From NCBI RefSeq assembly GCF_012911005.2, contig NZ_WTVS01000016.1:1-61860 (forward strand): 61,860 bases of DNA, written 5' to 3'. The notes under the pieces are model-generated. The model searched no databases. It was not told the DNA's origin and saw only the letters and a program-made list of their open reading frames with translations. Source of the DNA: Aromatoleum toluolicum (GTDB lineage Bacteria; Pseudomonadota; Gammaproteobacteria; Burkholderiales; Rhodocyclaceae). Shown here piece by piece: positions 25,889 through 35,211 of this stretch. Both the position numbers and the translations under genes were made by a program. Position 1 is the first letter of the stretch, and every line of letters begins with the position of its first letter.

Positions 25889-27001
25889 TCACGCCGGACG
25901 CCAGCGGCCGAAGGACATCGCTTTCCTGATTCGCGCCGTCGCGAGCGCGATCGCCGCGTCGCGCGGCAGTATCGACTGCGCGGACGCCGTCTTGATCACT
26001 GCGCGGGTATTCTCGCGCACTTTCTCCGCGATCGTCGCGAGTGCGGCGGCCTGGCTGCCGCCTGCATATTCCACGGCACCGCAGATGACGCCGCCCGCAT
26101 TCGCGATGAAGTCGGGTACGCACAGCACCCCTTTGCGGTGCAGGTATTCCTCGGCCGCACGCGTGAAGGGAATGTTGGCGCCCTGCAGCACGAGCCGCGT
26201 GCGCAGGCGCCCGACGTTGTCCTCATGCACTACGTCAGGCCGCGCCGCGGGAATCCAGATGTCGCATTCGACGTCGATGACGGCGTCGGGCCCGCCCTTC
26301 TGCCCGCCCGGATAGTCGAGGACGGAGCGGCCCTCGGCCTTGAGCACGTCCAGCACGGCGAGGTCTATCCCGCGCGAGTCCCACAGCGTCCCGGCCGAAT
26401 CGGCGGCCCCGACGACGACGGCCCCCTTCTGCGTCAGGAAATGCGCGGAGTGCCGGCCGACCGCACCGTAGCCCTGGATCACGACGCGCGCGCCAGCCAG
26501 TTCGAAGCCGCAGGCGGCGGCCGCCACTTCGCCGGCGTGCGCGACGCCCCACCCGGTCGCCCCGATCTGGTCGAGCGGGATGCCGCCGAGCTCGCGCGGC
26601 AGGCCCACTGCACGGCCGATCTCGTCGCGCACCCACGCCATGCAGGTCTCGTCCGTGCCCATGTCGGGACCGAAGATGTAGTCGCGGATGTCGCGCAGCG
26701 CGCACGCGAGCCCGCGGACGAGGCGCTCCTTGTCGGGGCGCGGCATCCGGGGATCGCCATACAGCACGACCTTGCCGCCGCCGTGGCGCAGGCCCGCCGC
26801 GGCGTTCTTGAATGTCATCGCGCGCGCGAGGCGGAAGCATTCTTCCGTGCTGACGTCGGGCGCCATGCGCACGCCGCCGATCGCGGGCCCGATGGCGACG
26901 TTGTCGATCACCAGCACCGCCTTCAGGCCGATGCCGGGATCATGGACATGAATGATCTTGGCCGGACCAAGATCGTCGGCAAAATCGAACGCGTCGCTCA
27001 T
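25889..27001 (-). CDS. Leu/Glu/Phe/Val-type NAD(P)-dependent amino acid dehydrogenase
   Basis: 370 aa. The catalytic glycine-rich motif with lysine (AAGLRHGGGKVVLYGDP), the DMGTDETCM region and a C-terminal NAD domain (VVIQGYGAVGRHSAHFL) identify the ELFV dehydrogenase family; length is typical of leucine/phenylalanine dehydrogenases (about 350-380) rather than glutamate dehydrogenases. It interconverts an amino acid and its 2-oxo acid. A 2-oxo acid dehydrogenase operon lies 2 kb away and a phenylpyruvate decarboxylase 8 kb away, but no direct operon link is visible. The exact substrate cannot be assigned. Confidence 0.88.
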   Translation of the reverse strand: MSDAFDFADDLGPAKIIHVHDPGIGLKAVLVIDNVAIGPAIGGVRMAPDVSTEECFRLARAMTFKNAAAGLRHGGGKVVLYGDPRMPRPDKERLVRGLACALRDIRDYIFGPDMGTDETCMAWVRDEIGRAVGLPRELGGIPLDQIGATGWGVAHAGEVAAAACGFELAGARVVIQGYGAVGRHSAHFLTQKGAVVVGAADSAGTLWDSRGIDLAVLDVLKAEGRSVLDYPGGQKGGPDAVIDVECDIWIPAARPDVVHEDNVGRLRTRLVLQGANIPFTRAAEEYLHRKGVLCVPDFIANAGGVICGAVEYAGGSQAAALATIAEKVRENTRAVIKTASAQSILPRDAAIALATARIRKAMSFGRWRPA

Positions 27002-27037
27002 CGCCCCATCCTCCGGCTGCCGGGCGAGCGCAGGCGG

Positions 27038-28672
27038 TCAGGTATGGAAGCGGCCCACCGCCCCCTGCAGTTCCCCTGCAAGCGCGCCCATGTTGCGCGC
27101 CGCCGCAGCCGTCTGACCGGCGGCCTCGCTGTTGCCCTGCGCCATCTGCTTGATCGTCTCGATGCCCGAGAAGACGTCGGCGCTCACCCGCTCCTGCTCC
27201 TGCGTGGCCGCGGCGATGCTGTCCAGGCCGCTCCCGACGGCGACCACGGACTCGCTGGCTGCGGCGAGCACACCATTCACCGTCATCATAGACGCGCGGC
27301 TGGTGGCGATGTGATCCATCGCGTCGGCGATCGCGCGCTTGACCTGCTCGGACTGCTTGCCCAGCGTGTGCGTGATCGCGTCGATCTCGTTGGCCGAGGA
27401 GGCCGATTTCTCGGCGAGCTTGCGCACCTCGTCGGCCACCACGGCAAAACCACGCCCCTGCTCGCCGGCCCGCGCGGCCTCGATGGCTGCGTTGAGCGCG
27501 AGCAGGTTGGTCTGTTCGGCCAGTTCCTTGACCTCGCTGGTGATGTGCGTGATCGCCGTCGTGCTCGACACGAATTCACCGACCGAATCGGCGATGCCGC
27601 GCACGGTGGTCTCGACCATCCCGACACGCTCATCCAGCGTCGTGAGGCTGGCGTTGCCTTCGTCCGAGCGGCGCAGGCTCTCGCGCGACAGCTGGCGCAC
27701 TTCCTCGGCGCTACGGGCAACCGTGGCGATGCTTGCGACCATTTGCTCGACCGCCTGCGCCGTGGTCGCGGAGGTCGCGCTCTGGCTCTGCGACGACGCG
27801 ACGACCTGGTCGGCGCGCACGACGAGTTCGGCTGCAGCACTCGACACCTGCGCGGCCGACTCACCGACGTGGCGCACCAGTCCCGCGATCTTCGCCATCA
27901 TCTCGTTGAACACCGCCGACGCGACGCCGATCTCGTCGCTGCCGCGCACCTCGAGGCGGCGCGTGAGGTCGCCCTCGCCCGAGACGATCGCGCGCAGGCC
28001 TGCGACCATGCGATCGAGCGGTCCGGTCACGGCGCCGCGGATGAAGGACCAGATGAACAGGAGCACGACAAGGCTCGCGACCAGCGCGACCCCCAGCGAT
28101 TCGAACCGCTTGGCAGTGATCGCCTTGTCCGTCTTGTCGAGCGCGATCTTGATCCCGATCGTGCCAATCGTCGCGCCCTCCGGCGCGTCGTGGCACTCGA
28201 CGCAGTTCTTGCCGAGGTACTTGGTGACGTTCTTCGTCGGACGGATCGCGAGCAGGTAGGCGCCCTTCTCGTCCTCGCGGACCTCGACGTAAGGTTCGCC
28301 GGTGCGCAGCACCTGCGCCTCGAGTTCGTTGGGCTTCAGGTCGTTGCGCGGCTTGCCCTCGTCCTTGGAGCTTTCAACACCCTCGCGCGCGAGCTCGCCC
28401 GGGACGACGCGCAGTTCGCGGATCGCCGCGAGATGGCTGATCTGGTCGAGCAGCACATGCTTCTTGTGCATCGTCTCGGTGATCATCATCGCCGTCAGCC
28501 CGGCCAGCGCCGAGTCGTGCATGCTGAGCGAAAAATCAATAGCCTGCTCGACCGCGAGCTTGCGGCTGTTGTGACTATCCCAGAAGATCATCCCCGCCCA
28601 CACGACGATCAGCAGGGCCCAGATCGACGCGGTCAGTCGTACCCAGATCTTGATATCGGAAGTCCGCAGCAT
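27038..28672 (-). CDS. Methyl-accepting chemotaxis protein with a periplasmic c-type haem motif
   Basis: 544 aa from the ATG at 28672 (AAGGTGG upstream). TM1 is about 11-31 and TM2 about 193-211; between them is a periplasmic sensor domain of the DUF3365/Tll0287-like kind that ends with CVECH at 157-161, a covalent haem-binding site. HAMP follows ([26 protein letters not shown]), then the long signalling hairpin with its conserved tip [36 protein letters not shown] split across 20-residue segments. A haem sensor suggests redox, O2 or NO taxis. It stands alone, 428 bp from the divergent E1 gene. Confidence 0.92.
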   Translation of the reverse strand: MLRTSDIKIWVRLTASIWALLIVVWAGMIFWDSHNSRKLAVEQAIDFSLSMHDSALAGLTAMMITETMHKKHVLLDQISHLAAIRELRVVPGELAREGVESSKDEGKPRNDLKPNELEAQVLRTGEPYVEVREDEKGAYLLAIRPTKNVTKYLGKNCVECHDAPEGATIGTIGIKIALDKTDKAITAKRFESLGVALVASLVVLLFIWSFIRGAVTGPLDRMVAGLRAIVSGEGDLTRRLEVRGSDEIGVASAVFNEMMAKIAGLVRHVGESAAQVSSAAAELVVRADQVVASSQSQSATSATTAQAVEQMVASIATVARSAEEVRQLSRESLRRSDEGNASLTTLDERVGMVETTVRGIADSVGEFVSSTTAITHITSEVKELAEQTNLLALNAAIEAARAGEQGRGFAVVADEVRKLAEKSASSANEIDAITHTLGKQSEQVKRAIADAMDHIATSRASMMTVNGVLAAASESVVAVGSGLDSIAAATQEQERVSADVFSGIETIKQMAQGNSEAAGQTAAAARNMGALAGELQGAVGRFHT

Positions 28673-29100
28673 TTCGTTCCACCTTCGCCCCGCACAGGGG
28701 TGCAAAAAATTTCGGGTCGCGCCCGGGGCTGAACCCCGATCGTGTGCGATTCGCCGACTGGCACTGGTCGCGCGCCCTTCAATGCTCACGTATCACATTC
28801 TATCTACATCGCCCCAGCGCCACGTCATGAAGAGGCCGGGAAATATTCGTCATTTCGGTGTTTTGACGATCCACCCACGCGGAGGAAACTGCCGCGAACG
28901 GTGACGGTCGACGGAGTGGCCCCCTGATCGCCAGCGGCCACTCCGCGGCGTTGCATGGACCGGGTGGAACCGCCGCGAATCCGAACGTCGCCGTGACGTC
29001 TTTCCTTCGATGCGGGGTATGGGCGCCCGGGCCGAGGGGGCATGCATTAGACTGGAGTTGGACAGGGTCAATAAGAAAGAGACGAACGAGGAGACTGGCC
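28673..29100. other. 428-bp intergenic region between the chemoreceptor and E1alpha genes
   Basis: No convincing gene. It holds an inverted repeat CGGAGTGGCC / GGCCACTCCG (28912-28921 with 28936-28945, 14-nt loop) of unknown role. Just before E1alpha is a ribosome site GAGGAG. Promoters for both divergent genes must lie here, but no clear -35/-10 pair was identified. The open frames that cross it have poor coding character. Confidence 0.5.
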
Positions 29101-30192
29101 ATGGCTACCGTTGCCCGGTTCGAAGTCGAATTCACCCGGTTTCTCGATGCGGAGGGCGAGGCGACGCAGGAACTTCCCGCCTTCGCGCTCGATCCCGCCA
29201 ACCTGCTTCCCCTTTACCGCGCGATGCAGCTCACGCGCGCCTTCGACACGAAGGCGATCGCGCTGCAGCGCACCGGCAAGATCGGCACCTTCGCCTCTGC
29301 GCTTGGCCAGGAGGCGATCGGCGTCGGCGTCGCCGGCGCAATGCGCCAGGAGGACGTGCTCGTGCCTTCCTACCGCGACCATGCGGCCCAGTTCGTGCGC
29401 GGCGTGACGATGACCGAGAGCCTGCTGTACTGGGGGGGCGACGAGCGCGGCAGCAATTTTTCCGTGCCGCGCGAGGACTTCCCGATCTGCGTGCCGATCG
29501 GCACCCAGGTGTGCCACGCCGCAGGCGTCGCCTACGCCTTCAAGGTGCGCAAGCAGGCGCGCGTCGCCGCCTGCTTCCTTGGCGATGGCGCGACTTCCAA
29601 GGGCGACTTCTACGAGGCGCTCAACTTCGCCGCCGTGTGGCGGGCCCCGCTGGTGGTCGTGATCAACAACAACCAGTGGGCGATCTCGGTGCCGCGCGAT
29701 CACCAGACCACAACGCCGACGCTGGCACAGAAGGCCATCGCGGCGGGCATCGAGGGCGTGCAGGTCGACGGCAACGACGTGATCGCCGTGCATGACGCCG
29801 CGCGCAAGGCCATCGACAAGGCGCGCGCGGGCGGCGGGCCGAGCCTGATCGAGGCGATCAGCTACCGGCTGGGCGACCACACGACGGCCGACGACGCGAC
29901 CCGTTACCGCGATCCGGACGTCGTGCAGCAGCAGTGGGCGAACGAGCCGATCCGGCGGCTGCGCAACTATCTCGCGCGCATCGGTGCGTGGGACCAGGAG
30001 AAGGAAGAGCACCTGCTCAAGGAGAGCACCGAGCAGCTCAATGCCGCGGTCGAGGCCTATCTCGCGATTCCGCCGCCCACCACGACGGCGATGTTCGATC
30101 ACCTGTACGCGACGCTGCCGGCCGGCCTGCAGGAACAGCGCGAGGCCGCACAATGGTTCGCGTCGCACGACGGAGGAAGCAGCCATGGCTGA
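29101..30192 (+). CDS. 2-oxo acid dehydrogenase E1 component, alpha subunit
   Basis: 363 aa from the ATG at 29101 (GAGGAG upstream). The thiamine-diphosphate motif begins at GDGATSKGDFYEALNF and ends at INNNQW; PSYRDHAAQFVRG is the usual alpha-subunit cofactor region. It decarboxylates a 2-oxo acid and, with the beta subunit, passes the acyl group to the E2 lipoyl arm. Alpha/beta split E1 is typical of Gram-positive-like pyruvate, branched-chain and acetoin complexes. The substrate (pyruvate, branched-chain or aryl 2-oxo acid) is not resolved by sequence alone. The stop overlaps the beta gene by 8 bp. Confidence 0.9.
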   Translation: MATVARFEVEFTRFLDAEGEATQELPAFALDPANLLPLYRAMQLTRAFDTKAIALQRTGKIGTFASALGQEAIGVGVAGAMRQEDVLVPSYRDHAAQFVRGVTMTESLLYWGGDERGSNFSVPREDFPICVPIGTQVCHAAGVAYAFKVRKQARVAACFLGDGATSKGDFYEALNFAAVWRAPLVVVINNNQWAISVPRDHQTTTPTLAQKAIAAGIEGVQVDGNDVIAVHDAARKAIDKARAGGGPSLIEAISYRLGDHTTADDATRYRDPDVVQQQWANEPIRRLRNYLARIGAWDQEKEEHLLKESTEQLNAAVEAYLAIPPPTTTAMFDHLYATLPAGLQEQREAAQWFASHDGGSSHG

Positions 30193-31165
30193 GCTGAATC
30201 TGGTCGAGGCCATCAACCGCGCCCAGGCCTGGGAGATGGCGCACGATCCGTCGGTGGTCGTGCTGGGCGAGGACGTCGGTGTGAATGGCGGCGTGTTCCG
30301 CGCGACTGTCGGGCTGCAGGAGCGCTTCGGCCCCGATCGCGTGCTCGACACGCCGCTCGCCGAGACGGCCATCGTCGGCACGGCGATCGGAATGGCGGCG
30401 CAGGGCCTGAAACCGGTCGCGGAGATCCAGTTCTCGGGTTTCATCTACCCCGCGATGGACCACATCTGGAATCACGCCGGGCGCCTGCGCAACCGCACGC
30501 GCGGGCGGCTGTCCTGCCCGCTGGTGGTGCGTGCGCCCTGCGGTGCAGGCATCCATGCGCCGGAACACCATTCGGAAAGCCCCGAGGCGCTGTTCGCCCA
30601 CCTGCCGGGCGTGCGCGTCGTGATCCCCTCGTCCCCGACGCGCGCCTACGGGCTGCTGCTCGCCGCGATCCGCGACCCGGACCCGGTGATCTTCCTCGAA
30701 CCGACGCGGCTCTACCGCCTGTTCAAGCAGGAAGTGGCGGACGACGGCGAGGCGCTGCCGCTTGACGTGTGCTTTACGCTGCGCGCGGGCACCGACGTGA
30801 CGCTGGTGAGCTGGGGTGCGATGCTGAACGAGACCCAGGCCGCAGCCGAGGCGCTCGCGCAGGAAGGCGTGATGGCCGAGGTGATCGACGTCGCGACGCT
30901 GAAGCCGCTCGACATGACGACGATCCTCGAATCGGTGGCCCGCACCGGGCGCTGTGTCATCGTGCATGAGGCGACGCGCACCGGCGGCTTCGGCGCGGAG
31001 ATCGCGGCGAACCTCGCCGAGCACGGGTTGTATTCGCTGCTGGCACCGGTTCAGCGGGTCACCGCATGGGACGTCGTGGTGCCGCTGTCGCGGCTCGAAT
31101 ACCAGTACATGCCGAGCGTCGAGCGTATCGTCGCGGCGGTCAGGAAGACGTTGGAGGGCGCATGA
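30185..31165 (+). CDS. 2-oxo acid dehydrogenase E1 component, beta subunit
   Basis: 326 aa from the ATG at 30185, overlapping the alpha gene by 8 bp. It begins with LNLVEAINRAQAWEMAHDPSVVVLGEDVG, the standard E1beta start with the catalytic glutamate region, and has TPLAETAIVGTAIGMA and the C-terminal transketolase domain (VIDVATLKPLDMTTI). Its stop overlaps the E2 start (ATGA). It completes the alpha2beta2 E1 heterotetramer. Confidence 0.9.
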   Translation: MAELNLVEAINRAQAWEMAHDPSVVVLGEDVGVNGGVFRATVGLQERFGPDRVLDTPLAETAIVGTAIGMAAQGLKPVAEIQFSGFIYPAMDHIWNHAGRLRNRTRGRLSCPLVVRAPCGAGIHAPEHHSESPEALFAHLPGVRVVIPSSPTRAYGLLLAAIRDPDPVIFLEPTRLYRLFKQEVADDGEALPLDVCFTLRAGTDVTLVSWGAMLNETQAAAEALAQEGVMAEVIDVATLKPLDMTTILESVARTGRCVIVHEATRTGGFGAEIAANLAEHGLYSLLAPVQRVTAWDVVVPLSRLEYQYMPSVERIVAAVRKTLEGA

Positions 31166-32265
31166 AGATCTTCAAACTGCCCGACCTGGGCGAAGGGCTG
31201 CAGGAAGCCGAGATCGTCGAGTGGCACGTCAAGCCGGGCGACGAGGTGCAGGCCGACCAGCCGCTGCTGTCGGTCGAGACCGCGAAGGCGATCGTCGAGA
31301 TTCCCGCCCCGTGGGCCGGGCGCATCGAGAAACTGTTCGGCGCGGCGGGCCAGATCGTGCTGGTCGGCGCGCCGCTGATCGGCTTCGAAGGCGCGGCCGG
31401 GGATGCGGATGCGGGGACGGTGGTCGGCGAAGTGAAGGTCGGCTCGCAGGTGCAGCAGGAGGCGCCGGCCGCGGTCGGACGGCCTGCAGCGGCGATCAAG
31501 GCGACCCCCGCGGTGCGCGCGCAGGCGCGGCAGCTCAACGTGGATCTGTCCATGGTCACCCCGTCGGGGCCGGACGGGCTCATCACCCTCGCCGACGTGC
31601 AGCGCGTCGCGAAGATCCTCGCCGAAGTGGGCCCGCCCGAGATCCTGCGCGGCGTGCGGCGCGCGATGGCGCAGAACATGGCGCTCGCACAGAGCGAAGT
31701 CGCCGCCGCGACCGTGATCGACGACGCCGACATCCACGCCTGGCCGGCCGACACGGACATCACGATCCGCCTGATCCGCGCGCTGGTGGCCGGCTGCAAG
31801 GCCGAGCCGGGGCTCAACGCCTGGTACGAGAGCCACACGATGGGCCGGCGCGTGCTGGCGAAGATCGACGTCGGGATCGCCGTCGATCTCACCGACGGGC
31901 TCTTCGTTCCGGTTCTGCGCGACGTCGCGAACCGCGAGCCGGCCGACCTGCGCGCAGGGCTCGACCGCATGCGCGCGGACGTCGCGGCGCGCAAGATCCC
32001 GGCCGAGGAGATGCGCGGCAACACGATCACACTGTCGAACTTCGGCATGATCGCGGGCAAGTACGCGGCGCCGATCGTCGTGCCGCCCACGGTCGCGATC
32101 CTCGGCGCGGGGCGCGTGCATGATGCGGTCGTCGCGTTCGACGGCAAGCCAGCGGTGCACCGTGTGCTGCCGCTCAGCCTCACCTTCGATCACCGCGTCG
32201 TGACGGGCGGCGAAGCGGGCCGTTTCCTCGCCGCGGTGATCGCGGACCTCGCGAAGCCGGCCTGA
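31162..32265 (+). CDS. 2-oxo acid dehydrogenase E2 (dihydrolipoyl acyltransferase)
   Basis: 367 aa from the ATG at 31162. One N-terminal lipoyl domain with the lipoylated Lys in VETAKAIVEIPAP, a peripheral-subunit-binding domain (about 110-150, ATPAVRAQARQLNVDL) and a short catalytic domain. The catalytic motif is FDHRVVTGGEAGRF: His is kept, but the usual Asp of HRVVDG is Thr (about residue 348). No E3 dihydrolipoamide dehydrogenase gene follows; a shared one elsewhere must serve. The operon ends here, facing the LdtD gene 12 bp away. Confidence 0.9.
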   Translation: MKIFKLPDLGEGLQEAEIVEWHVKPGDEVQADQPLLSVETAKAIVEIPAPWAGRIEKLFGAAGQIVLVGAPLIGFEGAAGDADAGTVVGEVKVGSQVQQEAPAAVGRPAAAIKATPAVRAQARQLNVDLSMVTPSGPDGLITLADVQRVAKILAEVGPPEILRGVRRAMAQNMALAQSEVAAATVIDDADIHAWPADTDITIRLIRALVAGCKAEPGLNAWYESHTMGRRVLAKIDVGIAVDLTDGLFVPVLRDVANREPADLRAGLDRMRADVAARKIPAEEMRGNTITLSNFGMIAGKYAAPIVVPPTVAILGAGRVHDAVVAFDGKPAVHRVLPLSLTFDHRVVTGGEAGRFLAAVIADLAKPA

Positions 32266-32277
32266 GCGGGCGGCCGC

Positions 32278-34014
32278 TCACCTCCCCGGCCCGGTGCGCC
32301 CGACCGTGCTGAAGCGGAACGGGCGCGCGAGGGCTTCGAGCACCGCGCCATCCTGGGCGTACAGGTCGGGGTGGAAATAGGTGCGTCCGTCCTCGCCGAC
32401 CTCGGCCGTGTGATACAGGATCAACACCGGCGCCCGTCGCCCGATCTGCACGTTGCGCGTCTCGCCTTTCGCGATCTCCGCCTCCAGCGCCTCCGTACTC
32501 CACTGCCCGGGGTCGTCGAGCAGTAACACCGCAAGTTCCATCGGCCGTTCGAGCCGGATGCAGCCTGAGCTGTACGCGCGCTCGCTGCGCTGGAACAGCG
32601 TCTTCGCCGGGGTGTCGTGCAGGTACACCGAATACGGGTTGGGCAGCATGAACTTGACGCGCCCAAGCGGGTTTTCCGGCCCCGCCGCCTGCACGATCTG
32701 ATACGGGAAGCCACCCCTGCGGTAGCCCGACCAGTCGACCTCGCCGGGATCGATCTCCCGCCCCGCATTGGTCACCACGCGCATGTCGTGCTCGGCGAGA
32801 TAAGCCTGGTCGCGCGCCACCTTGGGCAGGACATCCTCCTTCAGGATCGTCGGCGGAAGCACCCACTCCGGATTCAGCACGAGGTACTGCATCTCGGCAC
32901 GGAACGCCGGTGTCTTGCGATAGGGACGGCCGACGACGACACGCGACTGCCACGCGAGTTTTCCATCCAGGTACAGGCGGGCATTGAAACCGGCGATGTT
33001 CACGAGCAGGTAATCGCCCGCGACGTCCTGCGCGATCCAGCGGAGGCGTTCCAGATTCACGCGGATCTGGTCGATGCGGCCGCCCACGTCGACCTGCAGC
33101 GCAGCGACTGTCTTGCGCCCGACGGCCCCGTCCGGCTCGAGTCCGTGGCGAGCCTGGAACGCGACCACCGCCTCGCGCAACCCATCATCGAAGAGTTCGC
33201 GGTCGGACGGCGGGGGGCTAAGTTGGTCGCCGCTCGCTCTGAGGCGTTCACGCAGGGTCAGGACGCGCGTGTCGCGATCTCCGGGCCGCAGTGTCGGGCC
33301 GACCGGAACCGATGGCCAGCCGCCCAGAACCTCCATCGCCCGGTACGCGAGCAGGGCCACGCGCAGCTGACGATAGTCTTCGAGCCGCGGCGCAAACTGT
33401 TCGATCGCCGCTCCGAGCGCTTCGGCACCGACCAGCGCGTCCAGCGCCTGGACCGGTTCGACTGCGCCCAGGGAGCGCGAGAAATTCCAGCCCTCGTAGA
33501 GTTCATGCGGGTCGACCTTGCCGAAGCGCAGATGATAGACGAGGCGGACCAGCGCCTCGGTGAACAGCAGGTCGCGGTCCGCGAGCCGGCCGGCGTCCCG
33601 CATGCCGTCATCGGCGTGGCGGCGCAACAGATCGAACTGGTAATCGGCCGGATCGAGTCCGTGGCTCGCGCTGTCATCCACCGCCCGCAGCAGGGCGCGC
33701 CGCCGCTCCGGGCTGCTCCAGACGGGCGCATAGTCGCGGCTCGCGTAGAAGTCGGGGATCAGACGGCGCGCGGCGATCTCCCCACCCCCCGGACGCAGGT
33801 CGCCGTTGGTGCGCAGCGCAACCACACGTTCGCGCAGCGCGAGGCGCACCGCGTCGCCGCCAGCCTCGCCAAACAGGCCCGCCGACGCGCTCCCGACGGC
33901 CACGCACAATGCCAGCGCGACGAGTTGTAACACCCGCCCGATCAGCTGCCCAATCCGCGCCGCCCGGTTTACGATTGCGCCCTTGTCCGGTCGCTTCGTT
34001 TCCCGCATCTCCAT
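32278..34014 (-). CDS. ldtD: Murein L,D-transpeptidase, LdtD/YcbB type
   Basis: 578 aa; an ATG at 34008 is a near-equal start. Signal-anchor segment about 20-46 (IGQLIGRVLQLVALALCVAVG). A YcbB-type scaffold region follows, then a peptidoglycan-binding domain (LREAVVAFQARHGLEPDG) and a YkuD catalytic domain with the nucleophile Cys in AYSSGCIRLERP. It makes 3-3 (L,D) cross-links in peptidoglycan. It is divergent from the MepK-like gene with overlapping start codons; E. coli ldtD and mepK (ycbB-ycbK) are also neighbours. Confidence 0.9.
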   Translation of the reverse strand: MEMRETKRPDKGAIVNRAARIGQLIGRVLQLVALALCVAVGSASAGLFGEAGGDAVRLALRERVVALRTNGDLRPGGGEIAARRLIPDFYASRDYAPVWSSPERRRALLRAVDDSASHGLDPADYQFDLLRRHADDGMRDAGRLADRDLLFTEALVRLVYHLRFGKVDPHELYEGWNFSRSLGAVEPVQALDALVGAEALGAAIEQFAPRLEDYRQLRVALLAYRAMEVLGGWPSVPVGPTLRPGDRDTRVLTLRERLRASGDQLSPPPSDRELFDDGLREAVVAFQARHGLEPDGAVGRKTVAALQVDVGGRIDQIRVNLERLRWIAQDVAGDYLLVNIAGFNARLYLDGKLAWQSRVVVGRPYRKTPAFRAEMQYLVLNPEWVLPPTILKEDVLPKVARDQAYLAEHDMRVVTNAGREIDPGEVDWSGYRRGGFPYQIVQAAGPENPLGRVKFMLPNPYSVYLHDTPAKTLFQRSERAYSSGCIRLERPMELAVLLLDDPGQWSTEALEAEIAKGETRNVQIGRRAPVLILYHTAEVGEDGRTYFHPDLYAQDGAVLEALARPFRFSTVGRTGPGR

Positions 34015-34573
34015 GTCGAAACACCTCCGCCATGCCGCCGCGCACCGCCGGCTCCTGCTGAAAGGCCTCGCCGCCCTGCCCCTGGGCCTGAATTTCGGCA
34101 GGGCGCAGGCCAGCGTCGCCGACTCCGACTGCGAGCTGTGCTTCCGTCACACGCATACCGACGAGAGCCTGCGCATCGTTTACCGCAGCGGCGGCACCTA
34201 CGTGCCATCGGCGCTGGAGCGCATCGACTGGCTGATGCGCGACTTCCGCACCGGCGACGTCGCCCGCATAGATCCACGCCTGCTCGATATTCTCCATACA
34301 TTGCGGACGAATTGCGGTGGAGAAAGTTTCGAAATCATCTCGGCTTTCCGCTCGCCGACGACCAACGAAAAACTGCACAAGGCCGACGGAACGGGCGTCG
34401 CAACGCGCAGCCTGCACATGGACGGCCGCGCGATCGACGTGCGCATCCCCGGCTTCGATACCGCCGCACTGCGCGACGCCGCGTTGGCTCTGAAGGCCGG
34501 CGGCGTGGGCTATTACCCGGAATCGGACTTCGTGCACCTCGATACCGGGCGCGTGCGCCACTGGGGTGCCTAA
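34013..34573 (+). CDS. mepK: MepK/YcbK-like murein endopeptidase (DUF882, M15 family)
   Basis: 186 aa from the ATG at 34013. Twin-arginine-type signal HRRLLLKG (11-18) followed by a hydrophobic stretch, as in E. coli YcbK. The catalytic M15 zinc motif SLHMDGRAIDVRI (H-x6-D) and the C-terminal FVHLDTGRVRHW with the third zinc His are present. MepK-type enzymes cleave 3-3 and 4-3 cross-links, the reverse of the neighbour LdtD, so the pair sets the balance of cross-link types. It ends overlapping the stop of the Lrp gene. Confidence 0.9.
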   Translation: MSKHLRHAAAHRRLLLKGLAALPLGLNFGRAQASVADSDCELCFRHTHTDESLRIVYRSGGTYVPSALERIDWLMRDFRTGDVARIDPRLLDILHTLRTNCGGESFEIISAFRSPTTNEKLHKADGTGVATRSLHMDGRAIDVRIPGFDTAALRDAALALKAGGVGYYPESDFVHLDTGRVRHWGA

Positions 34574-35091
34574 GCCGACGCGAACTGCATTCGCCGCCGC
34601 GGCTGTGGCGCATGCATGATGTGGTCGAGCGGCAACACGCTCGTCTGCTTCACCGTCTTCAGCGCGATGTTCGTCTTCAGGTGCGTGAGCCCGGGCAGGC
34701 GCATGATGCGCTTCATCATCACGTTCGAGAACGCCACCAGGTCCGGCGCGACGATGTGCATCACGTAGTCCGCGTCCCCGCTCACCGAGAAGCACGCCAC
34801 CACCTCGGGTAGCGCCGCCACGGCGCGCTCGAAGGCGTCGCTGCGCGACTCGCCGTGCCGCTCCAGCGTGACCTGCGCGAAGGCGGAAACGTCCAGCCCG
34901 ATGGCGGCGGGGTCCAGCAACGCCGCGTAGGACGCGATGATGCCGCCCTGCTCCATGCGGCTGATGCGCCGGCTGATCTGCGACGGCGAGAGGTGGATTT
35001 CCTCGCCGAGGGCGCTGTTGGTCGCGTTGCCGCGGCGCTGCAACGCATCGAGAATCTGCAGGTCGAACTTATCCACGACGATCTGTTGCAT
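34570..35091 (-). CDS. Lrp/AsnC-family transcriptional regulator
   Basis: 173 aa. Helix-turn-helix (about 8-60; DLQILDALQRRGNATNSALGE ending LSPSQISRRISRM, quoted in part), then a RAM ligand-binding domain with VVACFSVSGDADYVMHIV. It is divergent from the phenylpyruvate/indolepyruvate decarboxylase gene with a 120-bp AT-rich gap, an arrangement that usually means direct control. The likely effector is an amino acid such as phenylalanine or tryptophan, by inference from the target. The stop codon overlaps that of mepK, convergently. Confidence 0.88.
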   Translation of the reverse strand: MQQIVVDKFDLQILDALQRRGNATNSALGEEIHLSPSQISRRISRMEQGGIIASYAALLDPAAIGLDVSAFAQVTLERHGESRSDAFERAVAALPEVVACFSVSGDADYVMHIVAPDLVAFSNVMMKRIMRLPGLTHLKTNIALKTVKQTSVLPLDHIMHAPQPRRRMQFASA

Positions 35092-35211
35092 CGTTTTGCT
35101 TCCTCATACGTATTTCGTGCATTAATAACCCCATTATGCGCATATAACGAACGCAATGTGCGCGATGCGCGCGCAATAATGCTCTACAACAACGTATAGG
35201 AGGAGCAACCC

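Noticed and set aside
26138-28732. Long plus-strand open frame over the dehydrogenase and chemoreceptor genes
   Set aside because: Antisense shadow of two clearly recognised minus-strand genes; it crosses their boundary and shows no motif.
28800-29201. Minus-strand open frame of 133 codons in the gap before the E1alpha gene
   Set aside because: Runs into the start of the E1alpha gene on the other strand, lacks a ribosome site and has low-complexity Ser/Arg/Pro composition.
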